The translations under genes were made by a program, and so were the position numbers. A stretch of 64,000 bases of DNA from CAYQSU01 sp964420325 (GTDB taxonomy: Bacteria > Pseudomonadota > Alphaproteobacteria > Rhodospirillales > Defluviicoccaceae): positions 1 through 64,000 of the forward strand of contig CAYQSU010000008.1 of the NCBI GenBank assembly GCA_964420325.1, given 5' to 3'. Below are positions 16,313-24,349 of this stretch, piece by piece. The notes beneath the pieces were generated by a model that was not told the DNA's origin, made no database searches, and saw only the letters and a program-made list of their open reading frames with translations. How positions within the stretch are numbered: position 1 is the first letter of the stretch; each line of letters begins with the position of its first letter.

Positions 16313-16450
16313 GCCCCACCTCGGCCACAACCGCACCGACCGCCGGCCGCGGCAATCGATCGTTTAGTAGTGTTTTTTTCTGGTTGTTCGCGCCAAGTGT
16401 GTGATACAGAATGCCTAATATACCCCGTTTGGGTAACATCGTTGAAAGAA

Positions 16451-16984
16451 ATGCAGTCAGGGGCTGTGTTCGTTGGATGGCTTCCCGTCATGAGCGTCGG
16501 CGTTCCGGCGCTCGATGCCGATCATCGCTGCCTCATGCGGGTCGTCAGTCTGCTGCGCGGCATCGGTGACGCCGATGAGGCCGCGACGATGACCCAGACC
16601 GTGCTCGACAGCTTGCGCATGTATGTGGAATTCCACTTCCGCCGTGAGGCCAGGGTCATGGATGCGTTCCAGGTTCCGGACGCCGCCGCCCATCGTGCCG
16701 AGACGCGACGCTTCCTCCGCTATCTCGATGATCTTCGCGGCGACCTCCGGCCCGTCGACGGCCCCGAGGCCGCCGAAGCACTGTGCGACGAGCTCGCCGG
16801 CTGGCTCGGCCATCATGTGCTTCTGTTCGACAAGGCTTACGTGCCGTACGTGACCGACCGTGAGCGCGCCGACGCGGTCGCGCGCGAGGGCGCGTCCGCT
16901 TGCCTTCTCGGGCTCACCACGGACCGGCGAACGAAGGCGATCCGCCGCGCCGCGCCGGCAGGCATGCTCGAGCTGCCCGCCTGA
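16451..16984 (+). CDS. Hemerythrin-domain protein 1
   Basis: 177 aa from the ATG at 16451 after GAAAGA. It is a bacteriohemerythrin-like four-helix protein that would hold a di-iron, oxygen-binding site. Likely ligands are visible in order: His in DADHRCLMRVV, HFRRE, His in AAAHRAE, and HHVLLFD near aa 120. The last 50 residues are a basic tail without family character. An open frame extends upstream to 16370 but lacks a ribosome site. A paralogue follows 200 bp downstream. Roles of such proteins include oxygen sensing, storage or delivery; which applies here is unknown. Confidence 0.85.
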   Translation: MQSGAVFVGWLPVMSVGVPALDADHRCLMRVVSLLRGIGDADEAATMTQTVLDSLRMYVEFHFRREARVMDAFQVPDAAAHRAETRRFLRYLDDLRGDLRPVDGPEAAEALCDELAGWLGHHVLLFDKAYVPYVTDRERADAVAREGASACLLGLTTDRRTKAIRRAAPAGMLELPA

Positions 16985-17100
16985 TCGGGCGGGGGCAGAG
17001 CCACGACCGCCGTCGGTACCCCCCGTCAGTGCGCGATCTCCATGCGCGGGCCGCAGCCGCCCCATGCTTGGCCAGGGCGGGGTAAGGAGAATTACCCATA

Positions 17101-17128
17101 TTGTGCACATTGGAATTCATGGTAGATT
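17101..17128 (+). promoter_or_regulatory. Possible promoter of the second hemerythrin gene
   Basis: TTGTGC (17101-17106) and TAGATT (17123-17128) are 16 bp apart in the only AT-rich part of the 199-bp gap between the two hemerythrin genes. Matches to the -35/-10 consensus are partial (3/6 and 4/6). Confidence 0.3.
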
Positions 17129-17183
17129 GTTGCATTGCAAAAACTCTGGTCGAACCTGGCCAGAGGGCGAGTGAGCGAGAACG

Positions 17184-17657
17184 ATGTCGCAACTGCATTG
17201 GACGGAAGCAATGAGCGTCGGTGTCGGCGCGCTGGATTCGGACCACCGCTGCATGGTCCGGATCATCAACCTGCTCGACGGCATCACCAAGCGTGACGAA
17301 GCTCGCCGGACCATCCTGACCGTGCTGGATACCCTGAAGCTCTACGGCCGGTTCCATTTCAGACGGGAGGAAAAGGTGATGCAGGCCGTCGGGTTTCCCG
17401 GGGCCGCCTTCCACAGCGCCGAGCATCAGGGGTTTGCCCGCTACATAGATGCGCTGCGGCGCCGCTACGCCGATACCAGCGACCCGAAGCTGGCACAGGA
17501 GCTGCTCCAGTATCTGGGCGGCTGGCTCCAGCACCACATCCTGATCCAAGACATGGCGTACAAGCCCTACGTCACGGATCGGGAGGAGGCCGACGAGATC
17601 GCCCGCGAAGTCGCGCCGAGCTTGCCGAACTTCGTCGAGCTGGCGGCCGACGCCTGA
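17184..17657 (+). CDS. Hemerythrin-domain protein 2
   Basis: 157 aa, a paralogue of the protein at 16451. It opens MSQLHWTEAMSVGVGALDSDHRCMVRIINLLDG, the standard bacteriohemerythrin start, and the iron ligands are visible: His in DSDHRC, HFRREEKVM, His in FHSAEHQGF, and HHILIQD. The shared MSVGV.ALD.DHRC and PYVTDRE segments mark a local duplication. It has its own AT-rich upstream region, so the two copies may be regulated separately. Likely soluble; substrate O2 or NO cannot be told apart from sequence. Confidence 0.9.
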   Translation: MSQLHWTEAMSVGVGALDSDHRCMVRIINLLDGITKRDEARRTILTVLDTLKLYGRFHFRREEKVMQAVGFPGAAFHSAEHQGFARYIDALRRRYADTSDPKLAQELLQYLGGWLQHHILIQDMAYKPYVTDREEADEIAREVAPSLPNFVELAADA

Positions 17658-17677
17658 ACGAGAGAGGAGAGACGCCC

Positions 17678-17718
17678 GGCTGTCCGCGCCAGAACGGCGC
17701 ACGGCCGCTCGGACAGCC
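17678..17718. terminator. Hairpin between convergent genes
   Basis: GGCTGTCCG (17678-17686) pairs with CGGACAGCC (17710-17718), with a GC-rich loop that can itself pair. It lies between the convergent ends of the hemerythrin gene (17657) and the peroxiredoxin gene (17787). No T-run is present. Confidence 0.5.
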
Positions 17719-17786
17719 AGACGCCGCACCCCGGCAGCGGGGCGGAGATCAGCCCCGCAGGCCTGAAGTGCGCTGGCGCGCCGCGC

Positions 17787-18266
17787 TCAGACTTGGCCCA
17801 GCATCGTCTCCGCGCTGGTCTTTTCGTAGGCGCCCGGCGGATCGATGTTCAGCGCTTTCACGACGCCGTCGTCGACCACCATCGAGAACCGCTGGCAGCG
17901 GAGACCGAGGCCCTTGCCGTGCAAGTCCAGTTCAAGGCCCGCGGCCTTGGTGAACGCCGCGTCGCCGTCGGCGACCATCATCACGCTGTCGTCGGCGTGC
18001 TGATCCTTGCCCCACGCGTTCATCACGAACACGTCGTTGACGGCCATGCAGACGATGGCGTCGACGCCCTTGGCCTTGAGCGCCTGGGCGTGCTGAACAA
18101 AACTTGGAAGATGCTTCGCCGAGCACGTCGGCGTGAACGCACCGGGCACGCCGAACACGGCCACCTTCTTGCCTTTGAACAGATCCTCCGTCTTCACCGT
18201 CCCGGGCCCTTCCTTCTTCATGTGCATCAGGGTAACGGACGGGATCTTGTCGCCAACCTTGATCAT
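17787..18266 (-). CDS. Peroxiredoxin (Prx5 family)
   Basis: 159 aa from the ATG at 18266, placed after GAGGGGGAGAG. A thiol peroxidase of the Prx5 type, removing H2O2 and organic peroxides with glutathione or glutaredoxin. The peroxidatic Cys is in PGAFTPTCSAKHLPSF, and further family marks are VDAIVCMAVNDVFVMNAWG and the Arg in LRCQRFSMVVDDG. Peroxiredoxins near thrB-rnhA are common in related genomes. The in-frame ATG at 18281 is less well placed. Confidence 0.93.
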   Translation of the reverse strand: MIKVGDKIPSVTLMHMKKEGPGTVKTEDLFKGKKVAVFGVPGAFTPTCSAKHLPSFVQHAQALKAKGVDAIVCMAVNDVFVMNAWGKDQHADDSVMMVADGDAAFTKAAGLELDLHGKGLGLRCQRFSMVVDDGVVKALNIDPPGAYEKTSAETMLGQV

Positions 18267-18368
18267 CGCTCTCCCCCTCAATCCGTTTCGCGGGTCCGCG
18301 GCCCCTCGCGGCCGCTGGCTCAGACATAGGTAACCGGAGCCGGGATTGCAAAGGCCGTCGTCGGCTCG

Positions 18369-20489
18369 CTATCGAGCCGTTCCCGCCGCCCGGTCCAGCG
18401 CGTCGAGCACGGTCTCCTGGGTGAGAAGCTCGGGCAGCGCCTCTCCCGACGGCAGACCGGGCCCGTAGACGGCGTCGAAGGGAATGCCGTAGCGGCCGAA
18501 GTCGGCGAGGTAGCGGGAGATGCCTTCGTCGGGCCGCGTCCAGTCGCCGCGCATGGCGACGATGCGGTCGTCCGTCAACCGTTCGCGAACGCCGCCGCGG
18601 GTCAGCACCAACGACTCGTTGAGCTTGCAGGTGATGCACCAGTCCGCCGTGACGTTGACCAGGACGACCCGGCCGTCGCCGACGAACGCCGAAATCGCCG
18701 CCGTATCGAGGGGCCGCCACAGGCCTTCAGGGGGGGCGTCGGCTTCGGCCGACGGGCGCTCGGGAGCGAGGAAGGCAAGCGCCGCCAGCGCGAAAGCACT
18801 AACGCCGGCCCACCGGCGGAGCGGCCCGGGAAGGCGTCCCAAGAGAAAAAGGGCGAACGCCATGGCGACGGTGAGCGCGGCGACCAGGGCAGCGCCCGCG
18901 TTGCCGGCCTGCACGGCGAGGATGGACACCAGCCACGCGGCCGTCGCGGCGAGCGCGAGTCCGAGGACACGGCGCAAGTGGACCATCCACCGCCCCGGCC
19001 GCGGCAGCATCGTCGCCAGCCGCGGAAACGCCGCGACGGTGAGATAGGGGAGGGCGAGCCCGAAGCCGACCGCGAGGAACACGGCGGCGATCTCGCCCAC
19101 GCCGCGCGCCAGCGCGAAGCTGATCGCGGTGCCGAGAAAGGGCGCCGAGCACGGCGTCGCCAGGAGCGTGGCCAACGCGCCGGTGAGAAAGTGGCCGCCG
19201 AAGCCCTGAACATGGCTCGCCCGCTCGCCGGCATCGGCCACCGCCAGCGGCAGGCGGATCTCGAAGAAGCCCCACAGGTTGCAGGCAAACAGGGTGACCA
19301 CCAGGATCATCGCCACGAGGAACCAGGGCTGCTGGAACTGCATCCCCCAGCCGACCGCACCGCCCGCCAGCTTGAGGGCGGACAGGGCTCCGGCGAGAAC
19401 GAGGAACGAGAACAGGATCCCCGCCGCGGAGGCGAGAAAGCCGAGGCGAACCTCGCGCGGCCGCCCGCCGCCGTGGCCGATGACGCCGAGAAGCTTGATG
19501 GACAACACCGGCAGCACGCAGGGCATGAGGTTGAGGACGAGGCCGCCGAGGAGACCGAGCGCGAGGATCAACAGCCAGGACGGTCCCGCCTTTTCGGGAC
19601 CAAGGGCGGACGCGGCGGGCGCGGAGCCGACGACCAGGGAGCGCTCGGCGCCGCGGTCGCCGTCAACGACCGTCGCCGTCACCTCGATGCCCGCGAGCGG
19701 ACGCTCGAGCGTTTCGGCACCGTCGACCGGAACCGTCAGCACGGCGCGGAGGCCACCGTTCTCGAGGCTCACCGCGGGTGCCCCGAACGTCAGCTCGATC
19801 GGGCCTTCGAGGAACACGTCGGGGGCGGCGAAGGGCGTCGCCGAGAGGGCGACGACGCGGAGCGCCGCATCGGCACCGTCGCCGATGGCGTCGACGGTGA
19901 CGACGTCGAGTCCGTGGCCGCCGCCTCGGCTCGGCACCCGACTCGAGAACTGGCTGATCAGGTGGGCGAAGCCGCTCCCCTGTGGCGGTCCTGGCGGCAC
20001 GGCGAGCGCAAGGTCGGCCTGGGCCGGGATGCAGATCTCCGAACACGCGAGGTAGTCGACCTTGGCGCGGACGGCGAGGGTCTCGCCCGGGCGGGCGAGA
20101 TGGGCGGTGATCGGCAGGACGACCTCGTGCGTGTACCCGAGGGTCTCGAACCCGAGCACCGAGAAGCGCTCCGGGATCGGCCAGGAGATCTCCGCAGCGG
20201 CGAGATTGCTCGTCCCCGTCCAGTCGAAAAGGGGCGGAAAGCCGGCGTCGCCCGGCGACCTCCAGTAGATCTTCCAGCCGTCCGCGAGCCGGACGTGAAG
20301 GCCGAGGACGACACTGTCCTGCTCGCCGATCGCCTCGCTCGCGGAGACCAAGCGGACGGAGCTATGATCGGTCTCCGCCCACGCCGAACTCGCGGGCTCC
20401 GTCCGCCCCGCGATCGGCGCAAGGACACCGAGAAGGAGGCCGATGCCGCTCAGGAAGGCGTTCAGACGCCTGTGCCGCATGTTACTCAT
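18369..20489 (-). CDS. DsbD/ScsB-like thiol:disulfide interchange protein
   Basis: 706 aa. Order: signal peptide (aa 1-30), a periplasmic DsbD-like domain with a Cys pair in YLACSEICIPAQ (about aa 150), eight membrane segments with redox Cys in NLMPCVLPVLSIK and TPCSAPFLG, then a C-terminal thioredoxin fold with WCITCK. It would carry electrons from cytoplasmic thioredoxin across the membrane to periplasmic thiol proteins. The domain arrangement and the helix motif NLMPCVLPVLSIK fit the ScsB/DipZ branch. The gene lies alone, 100 bp downstream of the peroxiredoxin start on the same strand, and is divergent from the YqgE gene. Confidence 0.88.
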   Translation of the reverse strand: MSNMRHRRLNAFLSGIGLLLGVLAPIAGRTEPASSAWAETDHSSVRLVSASEAIGEQDSVVLGLHVRLADGWKIYWRSPGDAGFPPLFDWTGTSNLAAAEISWPIPERFSVLGFETLGYTHEVVLPITAHLARPGETLAVRAKVDYLACSEICIPAQADLALAVPPGPPQGSGFAHLISQFSSRVPSRGGGHGLDVVTVDAIGDGADAALRVVALSATPFAAPDVFLEGPIELTFGAPAVSLENGGLRAVLTVPVDGAETLERPLAGIEVTATVVDGDRGAERSLVVGSAPAASALGPEKAGPSWLLILALGLLGGLVLNLMPCVLPVLSIKLLGVIGHGGGRPREVRLGFLASAAGILFSFLVLAGALSALKLAGGAVGWGMQFQQPWFLVAMILVVTLFACNLWGFFEIRLPLAVADAGERASHVQGFGGHFLTGALATLLATPCSAPFLGTAISFALARGVGEIAAVFLAVGFGLALPYLTVAAFPRLATMLPRPGRWMVHLRRVLGLALAATAAWLVSILAVQAGNAGAALVAALTVAMAFALFLLGRLPGPLRRWAGVSAFALAALAFLAPERPSAEADAPPEGLWRPLDTAAISAFVGDGRVVLVNVTADWCITCKLNESLVLTRGGVRERLTDDRIVAMRGDWTRPDEGISRYLADFGRYGIPFDAVYGPGLPSGEALPELLTQETVLDALDRAAGTAR

Positions 20490-20717
20490 CTGGAAGACGC
20501 ATCGTGCCGGTCGAGGCGCACACCTTTCGCATCGGTCCGTCGACGTGCGCTTCCGTCATCCCAATCCGCGGCCGCGGACCACAACCTGTGATTACAACAA
20601 CATGGGTCTTTTCGCAAGATCCTCGACGAAGCCTTCCTTCCTGAGCCAGCCTGTGCCAGAATAAAACTAAAGGTGACGCATGGCCGAACACGTTCCCGTG
20701 AGAGACCTGAAGATCGC

Positions 20718-21293
20718 ATGCTGACCACGAGCCAACCGCAAACCGCCCTCACCGGCAAACTGCTCATTGCCATGCCGTCGATGCCCGATCCGCGGTTTGC
20801 TCGCACCGTCATTTACATGTGTGCGCACAACGAGGACGGCGCGATGGGGCTGGTTGTCAACCGCGTCCTCGACGCCATTTCGTTCACAGATCTTCTGGGT
20901 CAGCTCGGCATCAAGCCGGAAGGCCGCGTCGACGGCATCCACGTGCATTTCGGCGGGCCGGTCGAGACCGGGCGCGGGTTCGTTCTGCATTCGCCGGACT
21001 ACCATCGGGACGGTACCCTCCAGGTCGCGGACGGCGTCGCCTTGACGGCGACGGTGGACATCCTCAAGGCGATCGCCGCCGGCGGCGGTCCGCGCCGGCA
21101 TCTCTTGGCGCTGGGCTATGCCGGCTGGGCGCCGGGACAGCTCGACACGGAGATCAAGGCCAACGGCTGGCTCCACGTCGACGCCGACGAGGGCCTCGTC
21201 TTCGATCTCGATCTGGCAAGCAAATGGGATCGGGCGATGGCGAAAATCGGCATCGATCCGCGTCTGCTCACCGACATCGCGGGCCACGCCTAG
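20718..21293 (+). CDS. YqgE/AlgH family protein
   Basis: 191 aa from the ATG at 20718; a longer frame to 20673 adds an Arg-rich segment without family character. Family marks: GKLLIAMPSMPDPRFARTVIY, NEDGAMGLVVNR, VHFGGPVETGRGFVLHS and GYAGWAPGQLDTEIKANGW. The family (UPF0301) is widespread; a role in transcriptional regulation was proposed for AlgH, but its biochemistry is unsettled. Convergent with the M16 peptidase gene, the two stops overlapping by 4 bp. Confidence 0.93.
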   Translation: MLTTSQPQTALTGKLLIAMPSMPDPRFARTVIYMCAHNEDGAMGLVVNRVLDAISFTDLLGQLGIKPEGRVDGIHVHFGGPVETGRGFVLHSPDYHRDGTLQVADGVALTATVDILKAIAAGGGPRRHLLALGYAGWAPGQLDTEIKANGWLHVDADEGLVFDLDLASKWDRAMAKIGIDPRLLTDIAGHA

Positions 21294-22579
21294 ACGCCGG
21301 GGGCCACGCCTCCCGATCGGCGCGAGAACCGCTCGGCCAAGCGATCGTACGCGTGCATGCGGCCGATCGGGCCGAGGGCGGTGAGTGTGGGCGGGGCCAC
21401 GGTCAGTCGCCGCGCGACGGCGGAGACCGCGGCGACGTCCACCGCCTCGATGTTGCGGACGATCTCTTCCACCGGAAGCGGCCGGCCGAAGACGATAAGC
21501 TGGCGGGCAAGCTGCTCGCAGCGCGCCGAGGTGCTCTCCAGCGACATCAGGATGCTCGCCTTGAGCTGGGCGCGGGCCCGCGACACCTCCGCCTCCGTCG
21601 CGTCGCGTTCGACCTTCTGCACTTCGTTGCAGACCAGCGGCACCACCTCTTCGATCTCGTCCGGCCCGGTGCCGGCGTAGATGCCGAACAGGCCGCTGTC
21701 GATGAACGATGCGGGAAAAGTGTAGATGCTGTAGACGAGCCCCCGGCGTTCACGCACCTCCTGGAACAGCCGCGATGACATGCCGCCCCCGAGCAGGGTC
21801 GACAAGACCGAGACGGCATAGAAGTCGGGATCGCCGAACGCCACGCCCTCGAAGCCGAGGATGACATGGATCTGCTCGAGCCGACGGTCGTCCCGCCAGT
21901 CGCCGCCGACATAACGGGCCGGCTCGCGGAGGGGATGATCCCCGCCGGGAAGACCCTTGAAGGCCGCCTCGGCGAGGTCCACCAGGGTCTCGTGGCAGAC
22001 GTTGCCGACGGCGGACAGCACCATGCGCGACGCGCGATAGTGGCGGTCGAGATAGGCGACGAGGGCGTCCCTCGGCATGCCACGGATCAGCTCGGGCGTG
22101 CCGAGCACGGAGCGGCCCATGGCCTGGTGCGGAAAGGCGGTCTCCTGAAAGCGATCGAAGATGACGTCGTCGGGCGTGTCGAGCACCTGCATGATCTCTT
22201 GGACGATCACCGTGCGCTCGCGGTCGAGCTCTAAGGGGTCGAGGACCGGGCGCTGGATGATGTCGGCGATGACGTCGACGGCGAGCGCCAGATCATCCTT
22301 GAGGACCTTGGCATAGTAGGCCGTGTATTCGCGAGACGTGTGGGCGTTGAGATGGCCGCCGACGGCTTCGATCTCCTCGGCGATGGCGCGCGCGTCCCGG
22401 CGCTCCGTGCCCTTGAAGACCATGTGCTCGAGGAGGTGGGAGACGCCGCAGCTGGCGGCGTCCTCGTCGCGCGCGCCGGCTTCGATCCACACCCCGACCG
22501 AAACCGTCTGCACGGTGTCCACGGGGTCCGAGGCGACGCGGAGGCCGTTCGCCAGGTGGTCGACGCGAATTTCGCTCAA
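21290..22579 (-). CDS. M16 family zinc peptidase (MPP-like)
   Basis: 429 aa. Inverted zinc motif HLLEH at about aa 48-52, with the third ligand Glu about 75 residues on (RERTVIVQEIMQ). The protein resembles the beta subunit of mitochondrial processing peptidase and bacterial PqqL-like peptidases: one active N-terminal half and a second, inactive half. ATG at 22579 overlaps the thrC stop by 4 bp. The thrC-M16 pair is conserved in many alphaproteobacteria. Confidence 0.94.
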   Translation of the reverse strand: MSEIRVDHLANGLRVASDPVDTVQTVSVGVWIEAGARDEDAASCGVSHLLEHMVFKGTERRDARAIAEEIEAVGGHLNAHTSREYTAYYAKVLKDDLALAVDVIADIIQRPVLDPLELDRERTVIVQEIMQVLDTPDDVIFDRFQETAFPHQAMGRSVLGTPELIRGMPRDALVAYLDRHYRASRMVLSAVGNVCHETLVDLAEAAFKGLPGGDHPLREPARYVGGDWRDDRRLEQIHVILGFEGVAFGDPDFYAVSVLSTLLGGGMSSRLFQEVRERRGLVYSIYTFPASFIDSGLFGIYAGTGPDEIEEVVPLVCNEVQKVERDATEAEVSRARAQLKASILMSLESTSARCEQLARQLIVFGRPLPVEEIVRNIEAVDVAAVSAVARRLTVAPPTLTALGPIGRMHAYDRLAERFSRRSGGVAPGV

Positions 22580-23985
22580 GCCGGCACCTCCCGCCGCGCC
22601 CGCACCGTGGCCACGTGCTCCTCGACCGCCTGCAGGCTGTTGGGCAGCACCACGCAGTGCTCCTGACGTCCGAACAGACCCTCGAGCGCCGGTGGCAGCG
22701 GCGGCCGTACGCCGGTCGCCGCCTCGACGGCATCCGGAAACTTGGCCGGATGGGCGGTGGCCAGCGCCACCACCGGAGCTGAACCCGCGCCGCGGCAGGC
22801 GCGCGCGGCGGCGATGCCGACCGCGGTGTGCGGGTCGACGAGCTCGCCCGTCTGCTTGTACACTGCCCGCATCGTCGCCCCGGTCTCGCCGTCGTCGAAG
22901 CGGGCCGCGTGGAACAGCTCGCGCACCCGCTGAAGCCGGTCGGGCTCCACTTCGAATGCTCCCGTCTCGCGGAACGCCTGCATGCGCTGCCGAACGGCGT
23001 CTCCGTCGCGGTCGTAGAGGTCGAACAGCAAGCGCTCGAAGTTGCTTGACACCTGGATGTCCATGCTCGGGCTGATGGTCGGGTGCACGGTCTGCACCTC
23101 CATGCGTCCCGAAAGAAAGAAGCGTGTCAGGATATCGTTGCGGTTGGAGCCGACGACGAGCGCTTTGACGGGAACGCCCATGCGCGCCGCGGCATAGCCG
23201 GCGAAGACGTTGCCGAAGTTGCCCGTCGGCACCGCGAACACCACCTCGCGGTCGGGGGCGCCAAGGGCGACGGCGGCGCGGACGTAGTAGACGATTTGTG
23301 CGACGATGCGCGCCCAGTTGATCGAGTTGACCGCCGACAGCCGGAAGCGGTCGCGAAAGCCGATGTCGTTGAACATGCCCTTGACCAGGGCCTGGCAGTC
23401 GTCGAACGTGCCCTCGATGGCGATGTTGTGCACATTGGCGGCGGTCACCGTGGTCATCTGCCGCCGCTGCACCTCGGACACCCGGCCCCGGGGATGAAGC
23501 ATGAAGATCTCGACGGAGACGCGGTCGCGGCAGGCCTCGATTGCCGCCGAGCCGGTGTCGCCGGAGGTCGCGCCGACGATCGTCAGGCTCTCTCCGCGGC
23601 GGGCGAGGATCTGATCGAACAGGCGCCCGAGCACCTGCAGCGCGTAGTCCTTGAACGCCAGCGTCGGCCCGTGGAACAACTCCAGCAGCCAGTGGTCGTC
23701 GCCTAGCGGTGTCAGGGGCGCGATGTCGGGGTGATCGAAGCCCGCGTAGGCCTCGCGCGCGATGTCGTGGAGTGCGGCCTTGCCGATCGAGGGTTCCGCG
23801 AACGGCGCCATGACCCGCGCCGCCAGCGAGACATAGTCGAGATCACGCATGGCGCGGAGCTCGGCGGCCGAGAGGGTCGGCCAGCGTTCGGGCACGTAGA
23901 GGCCGCCGTCCACGGCAAGACCGGCGAGCACGGTGTCGTCGAAGGCGAGCACCGGGGCCGCGCCGCGCGTGCTGACATAGTTCAC
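22576..23985 (-). CDS. thrC: Threonine synthase
   Basis: 469 aa. PLP enzyme converting O-phosphohomoserine to threonine and phosphate. Starts MNYVSTRGAAPVLAFDDTVLAGLAVDGGLYVPE, the usual opening of the long, proteobacterial class. The PLP lysine is in TLAFKDYALQVLG, with VGATSGDTGSAAIEA and FAVPTGNFGNVFAG as further marks. It supplies threonine together with ThrB, encoded at 14884 on the other strand. Coupled to the M16 peptidase gene by a 4-bp overlap. Confidence 0.97.
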   Translation of the reverse strand: MNYVSTRGAAPVLAFDDTVLAGLAVDGGLYVPERWPTLSAAELRAMRDLDYVSLAARVMAPFAEPSIGKAALHDIAREAYAGFDHPDIAPLTPLGDDHWLLELFHGPTLAFKDYALQVLGRLFDQILARRGESLTIVGATSGDTGSAAIEACRDRVSVEIFMLHPRGRVSEVQRRQMTTVTAANVHNIAIEGTFDDCQALVKGMFNDIGFRDRFRLSAVNSINWARIVAQIVYYVRAAVALGAPDREVVFAVPTGNFGNVFAGYAAARMGVPVKALVVGSNRNDILTRFFLSGRMEVQTVHPTISPSMDIQVSSNFERLLFDLYDRDGDAVRQRMQAFRETGAFEVEPDRLQRVRELFHAARFDDGETGATMRAVYKQTGELVDPHTAVGIAAARACRGAGSAPVVALATAHPAKFPDAVEAATGVRPPLPPALEGLFGRQEHCVVLPNSLQAVEEHVATVRARREVPA

Positions 23986-24150
23986 GTGAACGAGGTCCCC
24001 GTTGGATGCGTCGCCGCGAGGCTATACACAGGGCGCCGGGTCGGCGCAACCGGGATGGCGAGCATGCCGCCGATGGCGTCGGGCTTCGGCTACAGGGACC
24101 CGGCGAGGATCTCCCTCAGGATCCGCTTCAGCCTTAGAGCGCTCCGCACG

Positions 24151-24255
24151 TTAGGCAAACCCGGCCGATCGCGCCTCCACATCAGCGGCGTCGCGCAGGG
24201 CCAGGAACTGATCCCTGGTGGCGAGCCCGGCGGCCTCGAAGCGCTCGCCGATCAC
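24151..24255 (-). pseudogene. Possible C-terminal remnant of a gene
   Basis: 34 codons from a GTG at 24255 to a TAA at 24151, with an in-frame TGA just upstream. The peptide (VIGERFEAAGLATRDQFL, then ALRDAADVEARSAGFA) reads like the helical C-terminus of a real protein, with GC-biased third positions. No parent family is recognised. It may be a decayed gene end or chance. Confidence 0.25.
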
Positions 24256-24306
24256 CGCCCGGGATCAAAGGCTCGATCGCCTCCCCATGAGGGGCAGTCT
24301 CGCGTC

Positions 24307-24347
24307 CCGGCCGGCCATGACAAATGAATTGCATTTGAACCGGCCGG
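24307..24347 (-). terminator. Stacked hairpin after the M32 peptidase gene
   Basis: Outer arms CCGGCCGG (24307-24314 and 24340-24347), inner arms CAAATG (24321-24326) and CATTTG (24332-24337) around the loop AATTG. It begins 3 bp beyond the stop of the minus-strand peptidase gene, so it is a likely transcript end, although no T-run follows. Confidence 0.5.
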
Positions 24348-24349
24348 CG

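Larger units (their letters stand above)
23986..24349. other. Intergenic region with a coding-like remnant and a hairpin
   Basis: 364 bp between the thrC start and the M32 peptidase stop. No complete gene is seen. It holds a short minus-strand open segment (24151-24255) and a structured hairpin (24307-24347), listed separately. The thrC promoter should lie in the first 100 bp; no clear elements are seen. Confidence 0.5.
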
